A stretch of DNA of 64,000 nt from Luteococcus sanguinis (lineage in GTDB: Bacteria > Actinomycetota > Actinomycetes > Propionibacteriales > Propionibacteriaceae). Below are positions 23,438 to 32,181 of the stretch, one piece after another (the first letter of the stretch is position 1; every line of letters begins with the position of its first letter). Below the pieces are notes generated by a model. The model did no database searches. It had not been told where the DNA came from and saw only the letters and a list, made by a program, of their open reading frames with translations. The stretch spans positions 186,001 through 250,000 of the forward strand of contig NZ_BAAAKI010000001.1 of the NCBI RefSeq assembly GCF_039527675.1, read 5' to 3'. The translations under genes and the position numbers were made by a program.

Positions 23438-25711
23438 ATGACCGACACAGCCAGGGCGGTGCCCCAGCTCGAGTTGGACATCAGCGGCATGACCTGCGCA
23501 GCCTGCGCGAATCGCATCGAACGCAAGCTCAACAAGCTCGACGGGGTGACCGCGATGGTCAACCTTGCAACGGAACGTGCGCTCGTCCAGGGGCTCGGGC
23601 CCGACCAGGCCGAGCTCGCGATCAGCACCGTCGAGAAGGCGGGCTATGGTGCGTTCGTCCATGATGACGAGGACGACACCTGGACCCAGCGCGCCGCCGA
23701 GGAACGTTCCACCTCGCTGCGCCGACGGCTGGCCGTCGCGAGCCTGATCACCGTCCCCCTGTGCGACATCACGATCCTGCTGGCGCTGGTGCCCGGGTGG
23801 CGTTTCCCGTACTGGCAGCTGTTCTGCGTGCTGCTGGCGGTGCCGATCGTCACCTGGTGCGCGTGGCCCTTCCACCGCGCCACCTGGCGCGGGCTCAAGC
23901 ACCGCTCGCTCAGCATGGACACCCTCATCTCGCTGGGCGCCACCGTCAGCTTCGGCTGGGCCCTGTGGACCCTCTTCTTCCCCTCCCGCGATGCCGGCTA
24001 CTGGCTCGGTTTCGGGCGCACCCCGGCCGGGGCGGACGCGATCTACCTCGACGTCGCCGCCGGCATGGTCACCTTCCAGCTGGCCGGACGCTACTTCGAG
24101 TCCCGCGCCCGACGCCAGGCCGGCGAGGTGCTGCACGCGTTGGGAAACCTGGCCGTCAAGGAGGTCCGACGACTGCTGCCGGACGGCTCCGCCGAGACGG
24201 TCCCCGCCGAGGCATTGGCCACCGGCGAGAGCTATGTCGTGCTGCCCGGTGAACGCTTCGTCGCGGACGGCAGGATCACCCAGGGCGCGTCGACCATCGA
24301 CACCTCCGCGATGACCGGCGAGTCCGTGCCCGCAGAGGTCTGCACCGGGGACGCGGTGCTGGGTGGTACGACCAACCTGACCGGACGACTCGTCGTGCTC
24401 GCCGAGGCAGTCGGCGCCCGCACGCGGCTGGCACAGATGGCAGCGATCGCCGACGAGGCGCAGCGCCGCAAGTCACGCGTCCAGAAGCTCGCCGACCGCG
24501 TCACCCAGTACTTCGTCCCTGCCGTGATCGTGCTCGCGATCCTGGTGGGCATCGGCTGGTTCATCGCGTCCGGGTCGTCGGCGCGGGCCATCTCGATCGC
24601 CGTGGCCGTGCTGATCATCGCCTGCCCCTGCGCGCTCGGCCTGGCCACTCCGACCGCCCTGATGGTGGGCGTGGGACGCGCCGGCCAGATCGGCATCCTG
24701 GTCAAGGGCCAGGACGCGCTGGAGACCAGCGGACGCATCGACACCGTCGTCCTCGACAAGACCGGCACCCTGACCACCGGCGTGATGACCGTCACCGACG
24801 TCATCCCCATGCCCGGCCACTCCCCCGCGGACGTGCTGCTGCCCGCTGCCGCCATCGAGTCGCACTCGGAGCACCCGATCGCCGCCGCGATCGTCCGGCT
24901 GGCCGCCGACCTGCCCACCACCGCCGGTCGGGCCACCGGTGCCGTGACCGACTTCGCCGCCCTGCCCGGCTGGGGAGCACGGGCCAAGGTCGACGGCGTC
25001 GAGCACACGATTGGACGCGTCGAGCTCGGTGGACTCCCCGTGGTGGGCGACGAGCTGCCCGAGCAGGCCACCGCCGCACTGGAGGCCGCCGAGGCTGCTG
25101 GGGCCGTCGGTGTCGTCGTCCGCCGCGGCCAGGAGGTGCTGGGCGTGGTGCGGGTCGCCGACCAGGTGAAGGGATCCGCGAAGGCCGCCATCGACGCCCT
25201 GCGCGAGCTGGGCCTGCGCACCGTGCTGCTGACCGGAGACTCCCAGCGCGCCGCCGACGCGGTGGCAGCCGAGCTGGGGATCGACGAGGTCCGCGCCCGG
25301 GTGCTCCCGGACGAGAAGTCGGCCGCGGTCGACGCCCTGCGCGAGCAGGGACGCTGCGTCGCGATGGTTGGTGACGGCATCAACGACTCCGCCGCCCTCG
25401 CCACCGCCAATCTGGGCATCGCGATGGGACGCGGAACCGATATCGCCATGAAGTCGGCCGACCTGATCGTCGTCCGCGACGACCTGCGGGCCGTGGTCGA
25501 CGCCGTGCACCTGAGCCGCAACACCCTGCGGACCATCAAGATGAACCTGGTCTGGGCCTTCGGCTACAACATCGCCGCCATCCCGATCGCGGCCGCCGGC
25601 CTGCTAAACCCCCTGATCGCCGCCGCAGCGATGGCGATGAGCTCGATTCTGGTGGTTTCGAACAGCCTGCGCCTGCGCACCTACGAGCCCCTGGCCGAAC
25701 GCTCAGCCTGA
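23438..25711 (+). CDS. copA: Copper-exporting P1B-type ATPase
   Basis: A 757-residue heavy-metal pump driven by ATP. An N-terminal HMA domain carries GMTCAACA with Cys-20 and Cys-23. Eight membrane helices follow, with the metal-binding CPC motif (Cys-396, Pro-397, Cys-398) in helix 6. The phosphorylation site is DKTGTLTTG with Asp-440, the actuator loop has TGES, the nucleotide site includes SEHPIAAAI, and the hinge is GDGINDSAAL. Helix 8 retains MAMSSILVVSNSLRLR, with the Met and Ser typical of Cu(I) transporters. All catalytic motifs are intact. Cu(I) export is therefore the likely role. No CsoR repressor or CopZ chaperone is found nearby. A strong palindrome (25803-25830) follows as likely terminator. 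Confidence 0.95.
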   Translation: MTDTARAVPQLELDISGMTCAACANRIERKLNKLDGVTAMVNLATERALVQGLGPDQAELAISTVEKAGYGAFVHDDEDDTWTQRAAEERSTSLRRRLAVASLITVPLCDITILLALVPGWRFPYWQLFCVLLAVPIVTWCAWPFHRATWRGLKHRSLSMDTLISLGATVSFGWALWTLFFPSRDAGYWLGFGRTPAGADAIYLDVAAGMVTFQLAGRYFESRARRQAGEVLHALGNLAVKEVRRLLPDGSAETVPAEALATGESYVVLPGERFVADGRITQGASTIDTSAMTGESVPAEVCTGDAVLGGTTNLTGRLVVLAEAVGARTRLAQMAAIADEAQRRKSRVQKLADRVTQYFVPAVIVLAILVGIGWFIASGSSARAISIAVAVLIIACPCALGLATPTALMVGVGRAGQIGILVKGQDALETSGRIDTVVLDKTGTLTTGVMTVTDVIPMPGHSPADVLLPAAAIESHSEHPIAAAIVRLAADLPTTAGRATGAVTDFAALPGWGARAKVDGVEHTIGRVELGGLPVVGDELPEQATAALEAAEAAGAVGVVVRRGQEVLGVVRVADQVKGSAKAAIDALRELGLRTVLLTGDSQRAADAVAAELGIDEVRARVLPDEKSAAVDALREQGRCVAMVGDGINDSAALATANLGIAMGRGTDIAMKSADLIVVRDDLRAVVDAVHLSRNTLRTIKMNLVWAFGYNIAAIPIAAAGLLNPLIAAAAMAMSSILVVSNSLRLRTYEPLAERSA

Positions 25712-25802
25712 GCGGTCCCCCAGCAGGCGTTCAACGAGCCTGTGGAGGGGTCCCTCCGGTCAGCTCCACCCCAAACCGGCGCGATCAATCCCCCAAGGGA
25801 CA

Positions 25803-25849
25803 GATCAGTCCCCGTCGACGGGGACTGATCCGCGCCGACGGGGACTGAT
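25803..25849. terminator. 28-bp perfect palindrome plus third copy of the arm
   Basis: Bases 25803-25830 form an uninterrupted perfect palindrome with arms GATCAGTCCCCGTC and GACGGGGACTGATC. The 14-mer CGACGGGGACTGAT is then repeated once more at 25836-25849. It lies between the convergent copA and ABC permease genes, so it is probably a bidirectional terminator, although the extra direct copy is not needed for that. Confidence 0.65.
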
Positions 25850-25872
25850 TGGGTCACCCACCACACCCGACC

Positions 25873-26691
25873 TCAGGGCAGTGAGACCTTCTGGTCCCAG
25901 GAGACCGCCGTGCGCCAGAGCAGCACGACCGGTAGCAGCACCAGCACCGGCAGGAAGCCCAGCGGCAGCACATTCTGCACATCGGCACGCAGCAGCTCGA
26001 CGACGTTGACGGCGTGGACGTCGAAGGCATTGGCCCCGTCCATCTCCATGCCGAACGGGATCACCAGCATCGCCACCGTCATCAGTGCCTGGACGAGCAT
26101 GTACAGCCCCGCGTAGACGACGAAGGGCCCCCAACCCGTACCAGACATCCGCCCCTCGCTGCCCACCGCGGCGGCGAACCAGATCATCGCCACGTAGCCG
26201 AGCAGCATCACCAGCAGCGACGCCAGGGCGACCACCAGCACCCAGCCCGGCACCTCCGAGCGCAGGCCACCCCACATCGCACCGATCTCATCGAAGACAG
26301 CCGATGCCGGGAGCCCCCCGACGCGCGCCACGGTCAGGGATGCGAGCACGGCCAACAGCAGCGTCACCATGGATGCCACCAGCGTCCAGAAGTAGCCGTG
26401 CGCGACCTTGGCCGCGAGCTGGGTTCGCCCGGGGACGGGTAGCGACTGCACCAGGTAGCCGCGCTCGGAGAAGCTGGACCGCCAGTGATCCGCGCCCAGC
26501 GCCAGCATCGTGACGGGCACCAGTGTCGCGGCGGCGACCACCGCGCAGATCTGGCCGACCAGCTCAAGGCCAGGCAGCCCCGTCATCGCCATCGCCCAAC
26601 CACCGACGGCGACCAGCAGATGGATCCCGAAGAGCGCGGCGAGCAGGCCGCGGGTGCGCCCGAACTCGTGCTTCAACAACGTGGTGATCAT
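25873..26691 (-). CDS. ABC-2 type transporter permease
   Basis: A 272-residue permease with six predicted transmembrane segments (about 20-40, 50-72, 105-128, 145-175, 190-215, 240-262). The N-terminus MITTLLKHEFGRTRGLLAA is typical of YtrC/YtrD-like permeases. It starts inside the stop of the ATPase gene (ATGA overlap, 26688-26691). With the ATPase and the YtrA-type GntR repressor it forms a three-gene operon. Such systems respond to cell-wall or envelope stress in Bacillus (YtrABC) and related bacteria. The transported molecule is unknown. Confidence 0.85.
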   Translation of the reverse strand: MITTLLKHEFGRTRGLLAALFGIHLLVAVGGWAMAMTGLPGLELVGQICAVVAAATLVPVTMLALGADHWRSSFSERGYLVQSLPVPGRTQLAAKVAHGYFWTLVASMVTLLLAVLASLTVARVGGLPASAVFDEIGAMWGGLRSEVPGWVLVVALASLLVMLLGYVAMIWFAAAVGSEGRMSGTGWGPFVVYAGLYMLVQALMTVAMLVIPFGMEMDGANAFDVHAVNVVELLRADVQNVLPLGFLPVLVLLPVVLLWRTAVSWDQKVSLP

Positions 26692-27425
26692 TGGTAGACC
26701 TTTCGGAAGAGGTGGTCGATGCTCAGTTGGTGCTCCGCGCGCAGGTCGTCGACCTGGCCGGTCAACAGCACTCGGCCGTGGCGCATCATGACCACCTGGT
26801 CGAGCAGGGGCTCGAGGTCATGGACCAGGTGGGTGGCGATGATCACGAGTGACTTCTCGCCCAGCCCGCGCATCACGCCGGACAGGATCGCGTCGCGCGC
26901 GGTCGGGTCGACGCCTGAGATGGGCTCGTCCAGCAGCACCACCTGGGCGTCGCGGGCCAGCGTCAGGGCGATCTGCAGCTTCTCCCGCATGCCCTTGCTC
27001 ATCTCGCGGGGCGTGCGGTGGGGGTCCAGCCCGAAGTACCCAATCAGGTCGAGCGCCTTGTCCCGGTCGAAGTCGGCGAAGAAGTCGACGTAGAGGTCGA
27101 CGCTGTGGCGCACCGGCCGCCCACCGGGCAGGTAGTCGGCGTCCGGGAGGTAGGCCAGATGCGCCTTCGCCTCGGGTCCGGGAGCATGGCCCGCGACGCG
27201 GACGTCTCCGTTCCATCCGGCCATCACGCCCGCGAGGATCTTCATCAAGGTGGTCTTGCCGCAGCCGTTCTCCCCCAACAGACCGACGACCTGCCCGCCT
27301 GCCAGCGACAGGGCCAGGCCGTCGAGCGCGACGGTCGCGCCGAAGCGCTTGGTCAGCCCGCGCACCTCGATCGGGTTCGTGTTGGGCGCACCAAGTCGTC
27401 CGACCTGGACGGTGGATGTGGTCAT
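26688..27425 (-). CDS. ABC transporter ATP-binding protein
   Basis: A 245-residue ATPase partner of the permease downstream. Walker A is GENGCGKTT, the Q-loop is in LAYLPDADY, and the signature region is REMSKGMREKLQIAL (MSKGM replacing LSGGQ, as in YtrB-like and bacitracin-type ATPases). Walker B is QVVLLDEPISGVDP, and the H-loop is IIATHLVHDLE. Start ATG at 27425 overlaps the stop of the GntR gene (ATGA). An ATG four codons upstream would give a slightly longer product. Expression is expected to be controlled by the GntR repressor of the same operon. Confidence 0.92.
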   Translation of the reverse strand: MTTSTVQVGRLGAPNTNPIEVRGLTKRFGATVALDGLALSLAGGQVVGLLGENGCGKTTLMKILAGVMAGWNGDVRVAGHAPGPEAKAHLAYLPDADYLPGGRPVRHSVDLYVDFFADFDRDKALDLIGYFGLDPHRTPREMSKGMREKLQIALTLARDAQVVLLDEPISGVDPTARDAILSGVMRGLGEKSLVIIATHLVHDLEPLLDQVVMMRHGRVLLTGQVDDLRAEHQLSIDHLFRKVYQ

Positions 27426-27790
27426 TCCTGTTCCCTCCATCGAGAGTTCAACAACTGGGTGGCTTGGGCCAGGTCGAGCCGCAGGCCCTTCAGGCTGGCC
27501 GCGTAGACGTCCGCAAATGCGACGGCCTGTTGAGTACGCAGCCGGGTGATGAGCGTCTGGTCGTCGGTGACGAAACGTCCGCTGGTGCGCTCCGACCGGC
27601 AGAGTCCGTCGCGTTCCATCTCGGCCAGCGCTCGCTGGACGGTGTTGGGGTTGACGCCGAGTTCTGCGGCCAGCTCGCGCACACCGGGCATCCGGTCGCC
27701 CGCGCCCCATTCGCCGACGACGATCCGCCGCGAGAACTCCGCGACCAACTGCCTCCAGATCGGCTTGGCTGGGTCGAAGTCGATCGCCAT
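27422..27790 (-). CDS. GntR-family repressor, YtrA subfamily
   Basis: A short 122-residue regulator: a winged helix-turn-helix (residues 8-75, with IWRQLVAEFSRRIVVGEWGAG and VRELAAELGVNPNTVQRALAEMERDGL) followed by only two C-terminal helices, the hallmark of the YtrA subfamily. It is first in an operon with an ABC ATPase and permease, which it probably represses. An inverted repeat at 27822-27841, 30-50 bp before the start, is its likely operator. Start ATG at 27790, with AAGGGGG seven bases upstream. Confidence 0.92.
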   Translation of the reverse strand: MAIDFDPAKPIWRQLVAEFSRRIVVGEWGAGDRMPGVRELAAELGVNPNTVQRALAEMERDGLCRSERTSGRFVTDDQTLITRLRTQQAVAFADVYAASLKGLRLDLAQATQLLNSRWREQE

Positions 27791-27821
27791 CGGCACCCCC
27801 TTGCCCTTCTGATTGGGTTGC

Positions 27822-27841
27822 TGTACTAGGTGATTAATACA
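27822..27841. promoter_or_regulatory. Probable YtrA-type operator
   Basis: TGTACTA (27822-27828) and TAATACA (27835-27841) form an inverted repeat with a 6-base spacer, 6 of 7 positions complementary. It sits just upstream of the GntR-ABC operon. YtrA-type repressors bind A+T-rich inverted repeats at such positions, so autoregulation is likely. Confidence 0.55.
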
Positions 27842-27997
27842 AGAGCATGACCCGTCAAGGCGCAGCAGGCCCAAGGCGCCTCCTGGGCCGACATCCCGCG
27901 AACGTGTCGGGCAAGCACCGGCTTACAGGGGGGTTCGAAGTGTTGCTAATGTCACCTGCGGTCAAAGCCGACCCCTCCCGACGACACGGAGCCACCT

Positions 27998-29182
27998 GTG
28001 GACCTCTACGAGTACCAAGCCCGAGACCTCTTCGAACGCCACGGCATCCCCGTGTTGCGCGGAATCACCGCCACGACCCCCGAACAGGCCGGCGAGGCAG
28101 CGGCCCAGCTGGGCACCGACGTCGTGGTGGTCAAGGCGCAGGTCAAGACCGGCGGACGCGGAAAGGCGGGCGGCGTCAAGATCGCCCGCTCGCCGCAGGA
28201 GGCCACCGAGAAGGCGCGCGAGATCCTCGGGCTCGACATTAAGGGCCACGTCGTGCGCAGGGTGATGGTCGCCGAGGGCGCCGACATCGCCGAGGAGTAC
28301 TACTTCTCGTTGCTGCTCGACCGCGCCTCCCGCAACTACCTGGCCATGTGCTCCAAGGAGGGCGGCATGGACATCGAGCAGCTGGCCGTCGAGCGTCCGG
28401 ACGCGCTGGCCCGGGTGGAGGTCGACCCGCTGGTCGGCATCGACGACGACAAGGCCGGCGAGATCCTCGAGACCGCGGGCTTCGGCACTCGGGACGCGGT
28501 GAAGATCGCGCCGGTGCTGAAGAAGCTCTGGCAGGCCTACCACGACGAGGACGCGACCCTGGTCGAGGTGAACCCCTTGGTCAAGACTGCCGACGGCAAG
28601 ATCCTCGCCCTCGACGGCAAGGTGACGCTGGACGAGAACGCGGGCTTCCGCCACCCCGACCACGAGCAGCTGGTGGACCTCGAGTCGACCGACCCGCTGG
28701 AGCTGCGCGCCAAGGCCAAGGACCTGAACTACGTGAAGCTGGACGGCCAGGTCGGCGTGATCGGCAACGGGGCTGGGCTCGTGATGAGCACCCTGGACGT
28801 CGTCGCAGCCGCGGGTGAGGACCTGCCCGGCCAGCCGAAGCCCGCGAACTTCCTCGACATCGGCGGCGGCGCCAGCTCCGAGGTGATGGCCAACGGGCTG
28901 GACATCATCTTGTCCGACGAGCAGGTGCGCTCGGTCTTCGTGAACGTCTTCGGCGGCATCACCGCCTGCAATGAGGTCGCCAACGGCATCGTCGCAGCCT
29001 TGGAAACCTTGGGCGACAGGGCCACCAAGCCCCTGGTCGTCCGCCTGGACGGCAACTCGGTGGAGGTCGGGCGCCACATCCTGGCCGAGTACGCCCATCC
29101 GCTGGTCACCGTGGTCGACACCATGGACGACGCCGCGCGCAAGGCCGCCGAACTCGCATCGTCCACCCCTTCGGAAGCCTGA
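27998..29182 (+). CDS. sucC: Succinyl-CoA synthetase beta subunit
   Basis: A 394-residue ATP-grasp subunit of succinate-CoA ligase, which interconverts succinyl-CoA and succinate with formation of a nucleoside triphosphate. The start MDLYEYQARDLFERHGIPV is classic. VVVKAQVKTGGRGKAGGVK contributes the nucleotide site, VEVNPLV the metal site, and GNGAGLVMSTLD then LDIGGGAS the CoA-ligase domain; VFGGITACNEVANGIV closes it. GTG start at 27998. It precedes sucD by 10 bp. In propionate-forming bacteria this enzyme also lies on the succinate branch, but the window has no other genes of that route. Confidence 0.97.
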   Translation: MDLYEYQARDLFERHGIPVLRGITATTPEQAGEAAAQLGTDVVVVKAQVKTGGRGKAGGVKIARSPQEATEKAREILGLDIKGHVVRRVMVAEGADIAEEYYFSLLLDRASRNYLAMCSKEGGMDIEQLAVERPDALARVEVDPLVGIDDDKAGEILETAGFGTRDAVKIAPVLKKLWQAYHDEDATLVEVNPLVKTADGKILALDGKVTLDENAGFRHPDHEQLVDLESTDPLELRAKAKDLNYVKLDGQVGVIGNGAGLVMSTLDVVAAAGEDLPGQPKPANFLDIGGGASSEVMANGLDIILSDEQVRSVFVNVFGGITACNEVANGIVAALETLGDRATKPLVVRLDGNSVEVGRHILAEYAHPLVTVVDTMDDAARKAAELASSTPSEA

Positions 29183-29192
29183 GGAGCAGCAG

Positions 29193-30077
29193 ATGTCGAT
29201 CTTCCTTGACCACCAGTCCCGCATCATCGTCCAGGGCATGACGGGCTCCGAGGGCCGCAAGCACACCCAGCGAATGTTGATGTCCGGCTCGCGCATCGTC
29301 GGCGGCGTCACCCCCGGCAAGGGTGGCGAGTCGGTGCGTTTCGAAGAGAACCCGATGCCGGTCTTCGGCTCGGTGCACGAGGCGAAGGACGCCACCGGCG
29401 CCAATGTCTCGGTGGTCTTCGTCCCGGCGAAGTACGCGAAGGACGCCGTCCTGGAGGCCGTGGATGCGCAGATGGAGCTCGTCGTGTGCATCACCGAGGG
29501 GATCCCGGTCGGTGACACCGCCGAGTTCTACGCCGCCATCCGCGATACCCAGACCCGGCTGATCGGCCCGAACTGCCCCGGCCTGATCTCCCCCGGCAGG
29601 TCGAACGCCGGCATCATCCCGGCCACGATCGCCGGCCCAGGGCGGATTGGCCTGGTGTCGAAGTCGGGCACCCTGACCTACCAGATGATGTACGAGCTGC
29701 GGGACTTCGGCTTCAGCACCGCGGTGGGCATCGGAGGCGACCCGATCGTCGGCACCACGCACATCGACTGCCTGCAGGCCTTCCAGAATGACCCGGAGAC
29801 CGACGCGATCGTGATGATCGGCGAGATCGGCGGCGACGCCGAGGAGCGCGCCGCGGACTACATCCGCGAGCACGTCACCAAGCCCGTGGTCGGATACGTC
29901 GCGGGCTTCACCGCTCCCGAGGGCAAGACGATGGGCCACGCCGGCGCCATCGTGTCCGGCTCCGCAGGCACTGCCGCAGCGAAGAAGGAGGCGCTGGAGG
30001 CTGCCGGCGTGCAGGTGGGTCGGACCCCCTCGGGGACGGCCGCCCTGATGCGCGAGGTCATGCAGTCCCTGCGCTGA
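29193..30077 (+). CDS. sucD: Succinyl-CoA synthetase alpha subunit
   Basis: A 294-residue CoA-binding and phosphorylated subunit, partner of SucC. The N-terminal Rossmann CoA-binding domain shows IVQGMTGSEGRKHTQRM and GGVTPGKGG. The phospho-histidine lies in GKTMGHAGAIVSGSAG (around residue 250). ATG at 29193 follows GAGGAGCAGCAG. It forms one operon with sucC and is closed by the hairpin at 30149-30184, which also ends the convergent ribosomal operon. Confidence 0.97.
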   Translation: MSIFLDHQSRIIVQGMTGSEGRKHTQRMLMSGSRIVGGVTPGKGGESVRFEENPMPVFGSVHEAKDATGANVSVVFVPAKYAKDAVLEAVDAQMELVVCITEGIPVGDTAEFYAAIRDTQTRLIGPNCPGLISPGRSNAGIIPATIAGPGRIGLVSKSGTLTYQMMYELRDFGFSTAVGIGGDPIVGTTHIDCLQAFQNDPETDAIVMIGEIGGDAEERAADYIREHVTKPVVGYVAGFTAPEGKTMGHAGAIVSGSAGTAAAKKEALEAAGVQVGRTPSGTAALMREVMQSLR

Positions 30078-30148
30078 TCCCGGCCGGACTGGGTGGATCT
30101 GCTGCCGTACCCAGCAGTTTCGCCACCCAGTCTGGAGCTCCAGACAGA

Positions 30149-30184
30149 CGAAGGCCCGGGACGACGAATCGTCCCGGGCCCTTC
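30149..30184. terminator. Strong bidirectional terminator hairpin between sucD and rplI
   Basis: GGCCCGGGACGA (30153-30164) pairs perfectly with TCGTCCCGGGCC (30169-30180) around the tetraloop CGAA. AAG and CTT flanks extend the stem with one slip. No long T-run follows, as is usual in G+C-rich genomes. The position between two convergent operons fits termination of both. Confidence 0.85.
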
Positions 30185-30219
30185 GGCGTGCCTGTGTCAG
30201 TGCGTGACGTGTATCAGCG

Positions 30220-30669
30220 TCACTTGGCGGCGACGACGTTCACCGGGAGGTGGACGTTGACGGCGTCGTGCAGCTTGACGGCGACGTTGTGCGAACCCGT
30301 GGTCTTGATCGGCTTCGCGATCGAGACGGCGCGCTTGTCGACGGCGGGGCCACCGGCCTTCTTGATGGCAACGGCAATGTCGGCGGGGGTGACCGCGCCG
30401 AAGAGCTTGCCCTCGTCACCGGCGCGGGCGGCCAGCTCGACAGCCAGGCCCTCGAGCTGCGAGCGCAGCTCCTGGGCGTGCTCGAGACCGCGGACGGCCT
30501 TGGCGTCGCGAGCGCGCTGGATGCCCTCGACCTGCTTCTCGGTACCGCGGCTCCAGCGGATCGCCTTGCCGGCGGGCAGCAGGAAGTTGCGGCCGTAGCC
30601 GTCCTTGACCTCGACGATGTCGCCGGCAACGCCGAGCTTGTCAACGGGTGCGGTGAGAATGAGCTTCAT
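30220..30669 (-). CDS. rplI: 50S ribosomal protein L9
   Basis: A 149-residue ribosomal protein that binds 23S rRNA near the L1 side of the 50S subunit. The start MKLILTAPVDKLGVAGDIVEVKDGYGRNFLLP is the family signature, followed by the long connecting helix (about 41-75) and the C-terminal domain with GKLFGAVTPADIA. Length is normal (147-150). Last gene of the rpsF-ssb-rpsR-rplI operon, 17 bp after rpsR. Confidence 0.98.
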   Translation of the reverse strand: MKLILTAPVDKLGVAGDIVEVKDGYGRNFLLPAGKAIRWSRGTEKQVEGIQRARDAKAVRGLEHAQELRSQLEGLAVELAARAGDEGKLFGAVTPADIAVAIKKAGGPAVDKRAVSIAKPIKTTGSHNVAVKLHDAVNVHLPVNVVAAK

Positions 30670-30686
30670 CAGTCAGACTCCTATTC

Positions 30687-30926
30687 TCAGCGCGCGGTGG
30701 ACGCGTAGGGCAGCAGGGCGAGCTCGCGAGCGTTCTTGATCGCCATGGCGACCTTGCGCTGGTCCTGGACCGAGAGGCCCGTGACACGGCGCGCACGGAT
30801 CTTCCCGCGCTCCGAGATGAACTTCCGCAGGGTCGCGGCGTCCTTGTAGTCGACGTTGTCGATGCGAACCGACTTCATCGGAACGATCTTCTTCTTGTTC
30901 ACAGGCTTGCGCTGTGGACCGGCCAT
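30687..30926 (-). CDS. rpsR: 30S ribosomal protein S18
   Basis: A 79-residue S18, partner of S6 on the platform of the 30S subunit. The core shows YKDAATLRKFISERGKIRARRVTG and VAMAIKNARELALLPY. The N-terminus (MAGPQRKPVNKKKIVPMK) carries no Cys residues, so this is the zinc-independent (C-minus) form; many Actinomycetota carry both forms, the zinc form elsewhere. Preceded by AAGGAGCACCACA. Confidence 0.97.
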   Translation of the reverse strand: MAGPQRKPVNKKKIVPMKSVRIDNVDYKDAATLRKFISERGKIRARRVTGLSVQDQRKVAMAIKNARELALLPYASTAR

Positions 30927-30969
30927 TGTGGTGCTCCTTCGTGAGCCCGGCTCTCGCCGGAATGTGCCT

Positions 30970-30992
30970 GCCCCGGTCTGGCTACCCGGGGC
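30970..30992. promoter_or_regulatory. Hairpin between ssb and rpsR
   Basis: GCCCCGG (30970-30976) pairs exactly with CCGGGGC (30986-30992) over a 9-base loop in the ssb-rpsR spacer. It could be a partial terminator or an RNA-stabilising element adjusting rpsR-rplI output. No function can be shown from sequence alone. Confidence 0.4.
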
Positions 30993-31040
30993 GTGGTTGC
31001 TTCGTTACTGAGTGACGCGGACGTTGCCGCCCGCCACCGA

Positions 31041-31613
31041 TCAGAAGGGGGGCTCGTCCGACTGGGCCTGGGCCCAGGGGTCGACGCCACCGCCACGGTT
31101 GTCACCCTGGCTGGACGGAGCCGACTGCGACCAACCGCCGCCGCCGGAGTTGCCGCCGCCGCTGGGCTGGTTGCCCCAGCCACCGCCGCCGGCGTTCCCG
31201 CCCTGACCACCCTGCTGCTGCCAGCCGCCGCCCTGGCCGCCACCGGACGAGGACGTCCGGGTGACCTTGGCAGTGGCGTAGCGCAGGGAGGGACCGACCT
31301 CGTCGACCTCAACCTCGAAGACGGTGCGCTTCTCGCCCTCGCGGGTTTCGTAGCTGCGCGACTTCAGCCGGCCGTTCACGATCACCCGCATGCCCTTGGT
31401 CAGGGACTCGGCGACGTGCTCGGCGGCCTGGCGCCACACCGAACAGTTGAGGAACATGGCCTCCCCGTCACGCCACTCATTGCTCTGGCGATCGAAGGTA
31501 CGAGGCGTCGAGGCGACCGTGAAGGACGCGACGGCGGCACCCGAAGGGGTGAAACGCAGCTCGGGATCGGCGGTGAGGTTGCCGATCAACGTGATGGGAG
31601 TTTCGCCTGCCAT
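31041..31613 (-). CDS. ssb: Single-stranded DNA-binding protein
   Basis: A 190-residue SSB. An OB-fold (residues 1-112) begins MAGETPITLIGNLTADPELRFTPSG and includes the C-terminal strand VEVDEVGPSLRYATAKVTR. A long Gly/Gln/Ser-rich linker (about 118-180) follows, and the acidic tip DEPPF recruits repair and replication proteins. Length and composition match actinobacterial SSBs. It lies between rpsF and rpsR, the standard arrangement. Confidence 0.97.
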   Translation of the reverse strand: MAGETPITLIGNLTADPELRFTPSGAAVASFTVASTPRTFDRQSNEWRDGEAMFLNCSVWRQAAEHVAESLTKGMRVIVNGRLKSRSYETREGEKRTVFEVEVDEVGPSLRYATAKVTRTSSSGGGQGGGWQQQGGQGGNAGGGGWGNQPSGGGNSGGGGWSQSAPSSQGDNRGGGVDPWAQAQSDEPPF

Positions 31614-31761
31614 GGAAGTCTCCGTAAGTCGGACGTGGGAATGTGGTGCCCCTCACTCAACCAGCTCGCGCTGACAGTTTCGAGGGGTCCGGCACTCCGA
31701 GTGCTCTGGTGGTGTTGTCCTGATGTTGTCTGATGCGTCACGGCGCTGGGCGCCGCGGCGT

Positions 31762-32052
31762 TCAGCGCATGTCGGGACGGATCACCTTGGTGCGCATGAT
31801 GCGCTCGTCGATGGTCATCAGACGGTCCATTTCCTTCACGGCGGCCGGCTCAGCGGTCACGTTCAGGACGACGTAGATGCCTTCGGACTTCTTCTGGATG
31901 TCGTAGGCGAGCCGACGACGGCCCCAGACATCGGTGTTGTCGACGGTGCCACCACTGTTGGTGATGACCTCCAGGTGCTTCTCAACGAGCGGAGAAACCT
32001 GGCGCTCGTCAACATCGGGATCGATGATCACGACGATCTCGTACTTGCGCAT
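31762..32052 (-). CDS. rpsF: 30S ribosomal protein S6
   Basis: A 96-residue S6, partner of S18. The start MRKYEIVVIIDPDVDERQV is typical, and the core includes VWGRRRLAYDIQKKSEGIYVVLNV. First gene of the operon. ATG at 32052 follows a strong ribosome-binding site (AGAGGAGGTGG). A hairpin (32083-32101) lies in the leader, where S6/S18 autoregulation often acts. A 148-bp spacer separates it from ssb. Confidence 0.97.
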   Translation of the reverse strand: MRKYEIVVIIDPDVDERQVSPLVEKHLEVITNSGGTVDNTDVWGRRRLAYDIQKKSEGIYVVLNVTAEPAAVKEMDRLMTIDERIMRTKVIRPDMR

Positions 32053-32082
32053 CGCGTACTCCACCTCCTCTGGTCTCAGCGG

Positions 32083-32101
32083 CCATGGGACGCTCCCATG
32101 G
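32083..32101. promoter_or_regulatory. Leader hairpin of the rpsF operon
   Basis: CCATGGGA (32083-32090) pairs perfectly with TCCCATGG (32094-32101) across a 3-base loop, 10-15 bases upstream of the rpsF ribosome-binding site. In several bacteria an RNA motif in this leader binds the S6:S18 complex; I could not see the full published motif here, only a hairpin in the right place. Confidence 0.45.
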
Positions 32102-32151
32102 CAGGAGGGCGAATGCCTGGCATGCCCACAGGTGCAGACAGCCAAGGGGAA

Positions 32152-32181
32152 ACTCTACCGGCTCGCGGCGTCGCGACCCAA
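32152..32181 (-). promoter_or_regulatory. Possible promoter of the rpsF operon
   Basis: On the leftward strand TAGAGT (complement of 32152-32157) matches actinobacterial -10 boxes, and TTGGGT (complement of 32176-32181) lies 18 bases upstream as a weak -35. Transcription would start near 32145, giving a leader of about 90 bases containing the hairpin. Confidence 0.35.
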
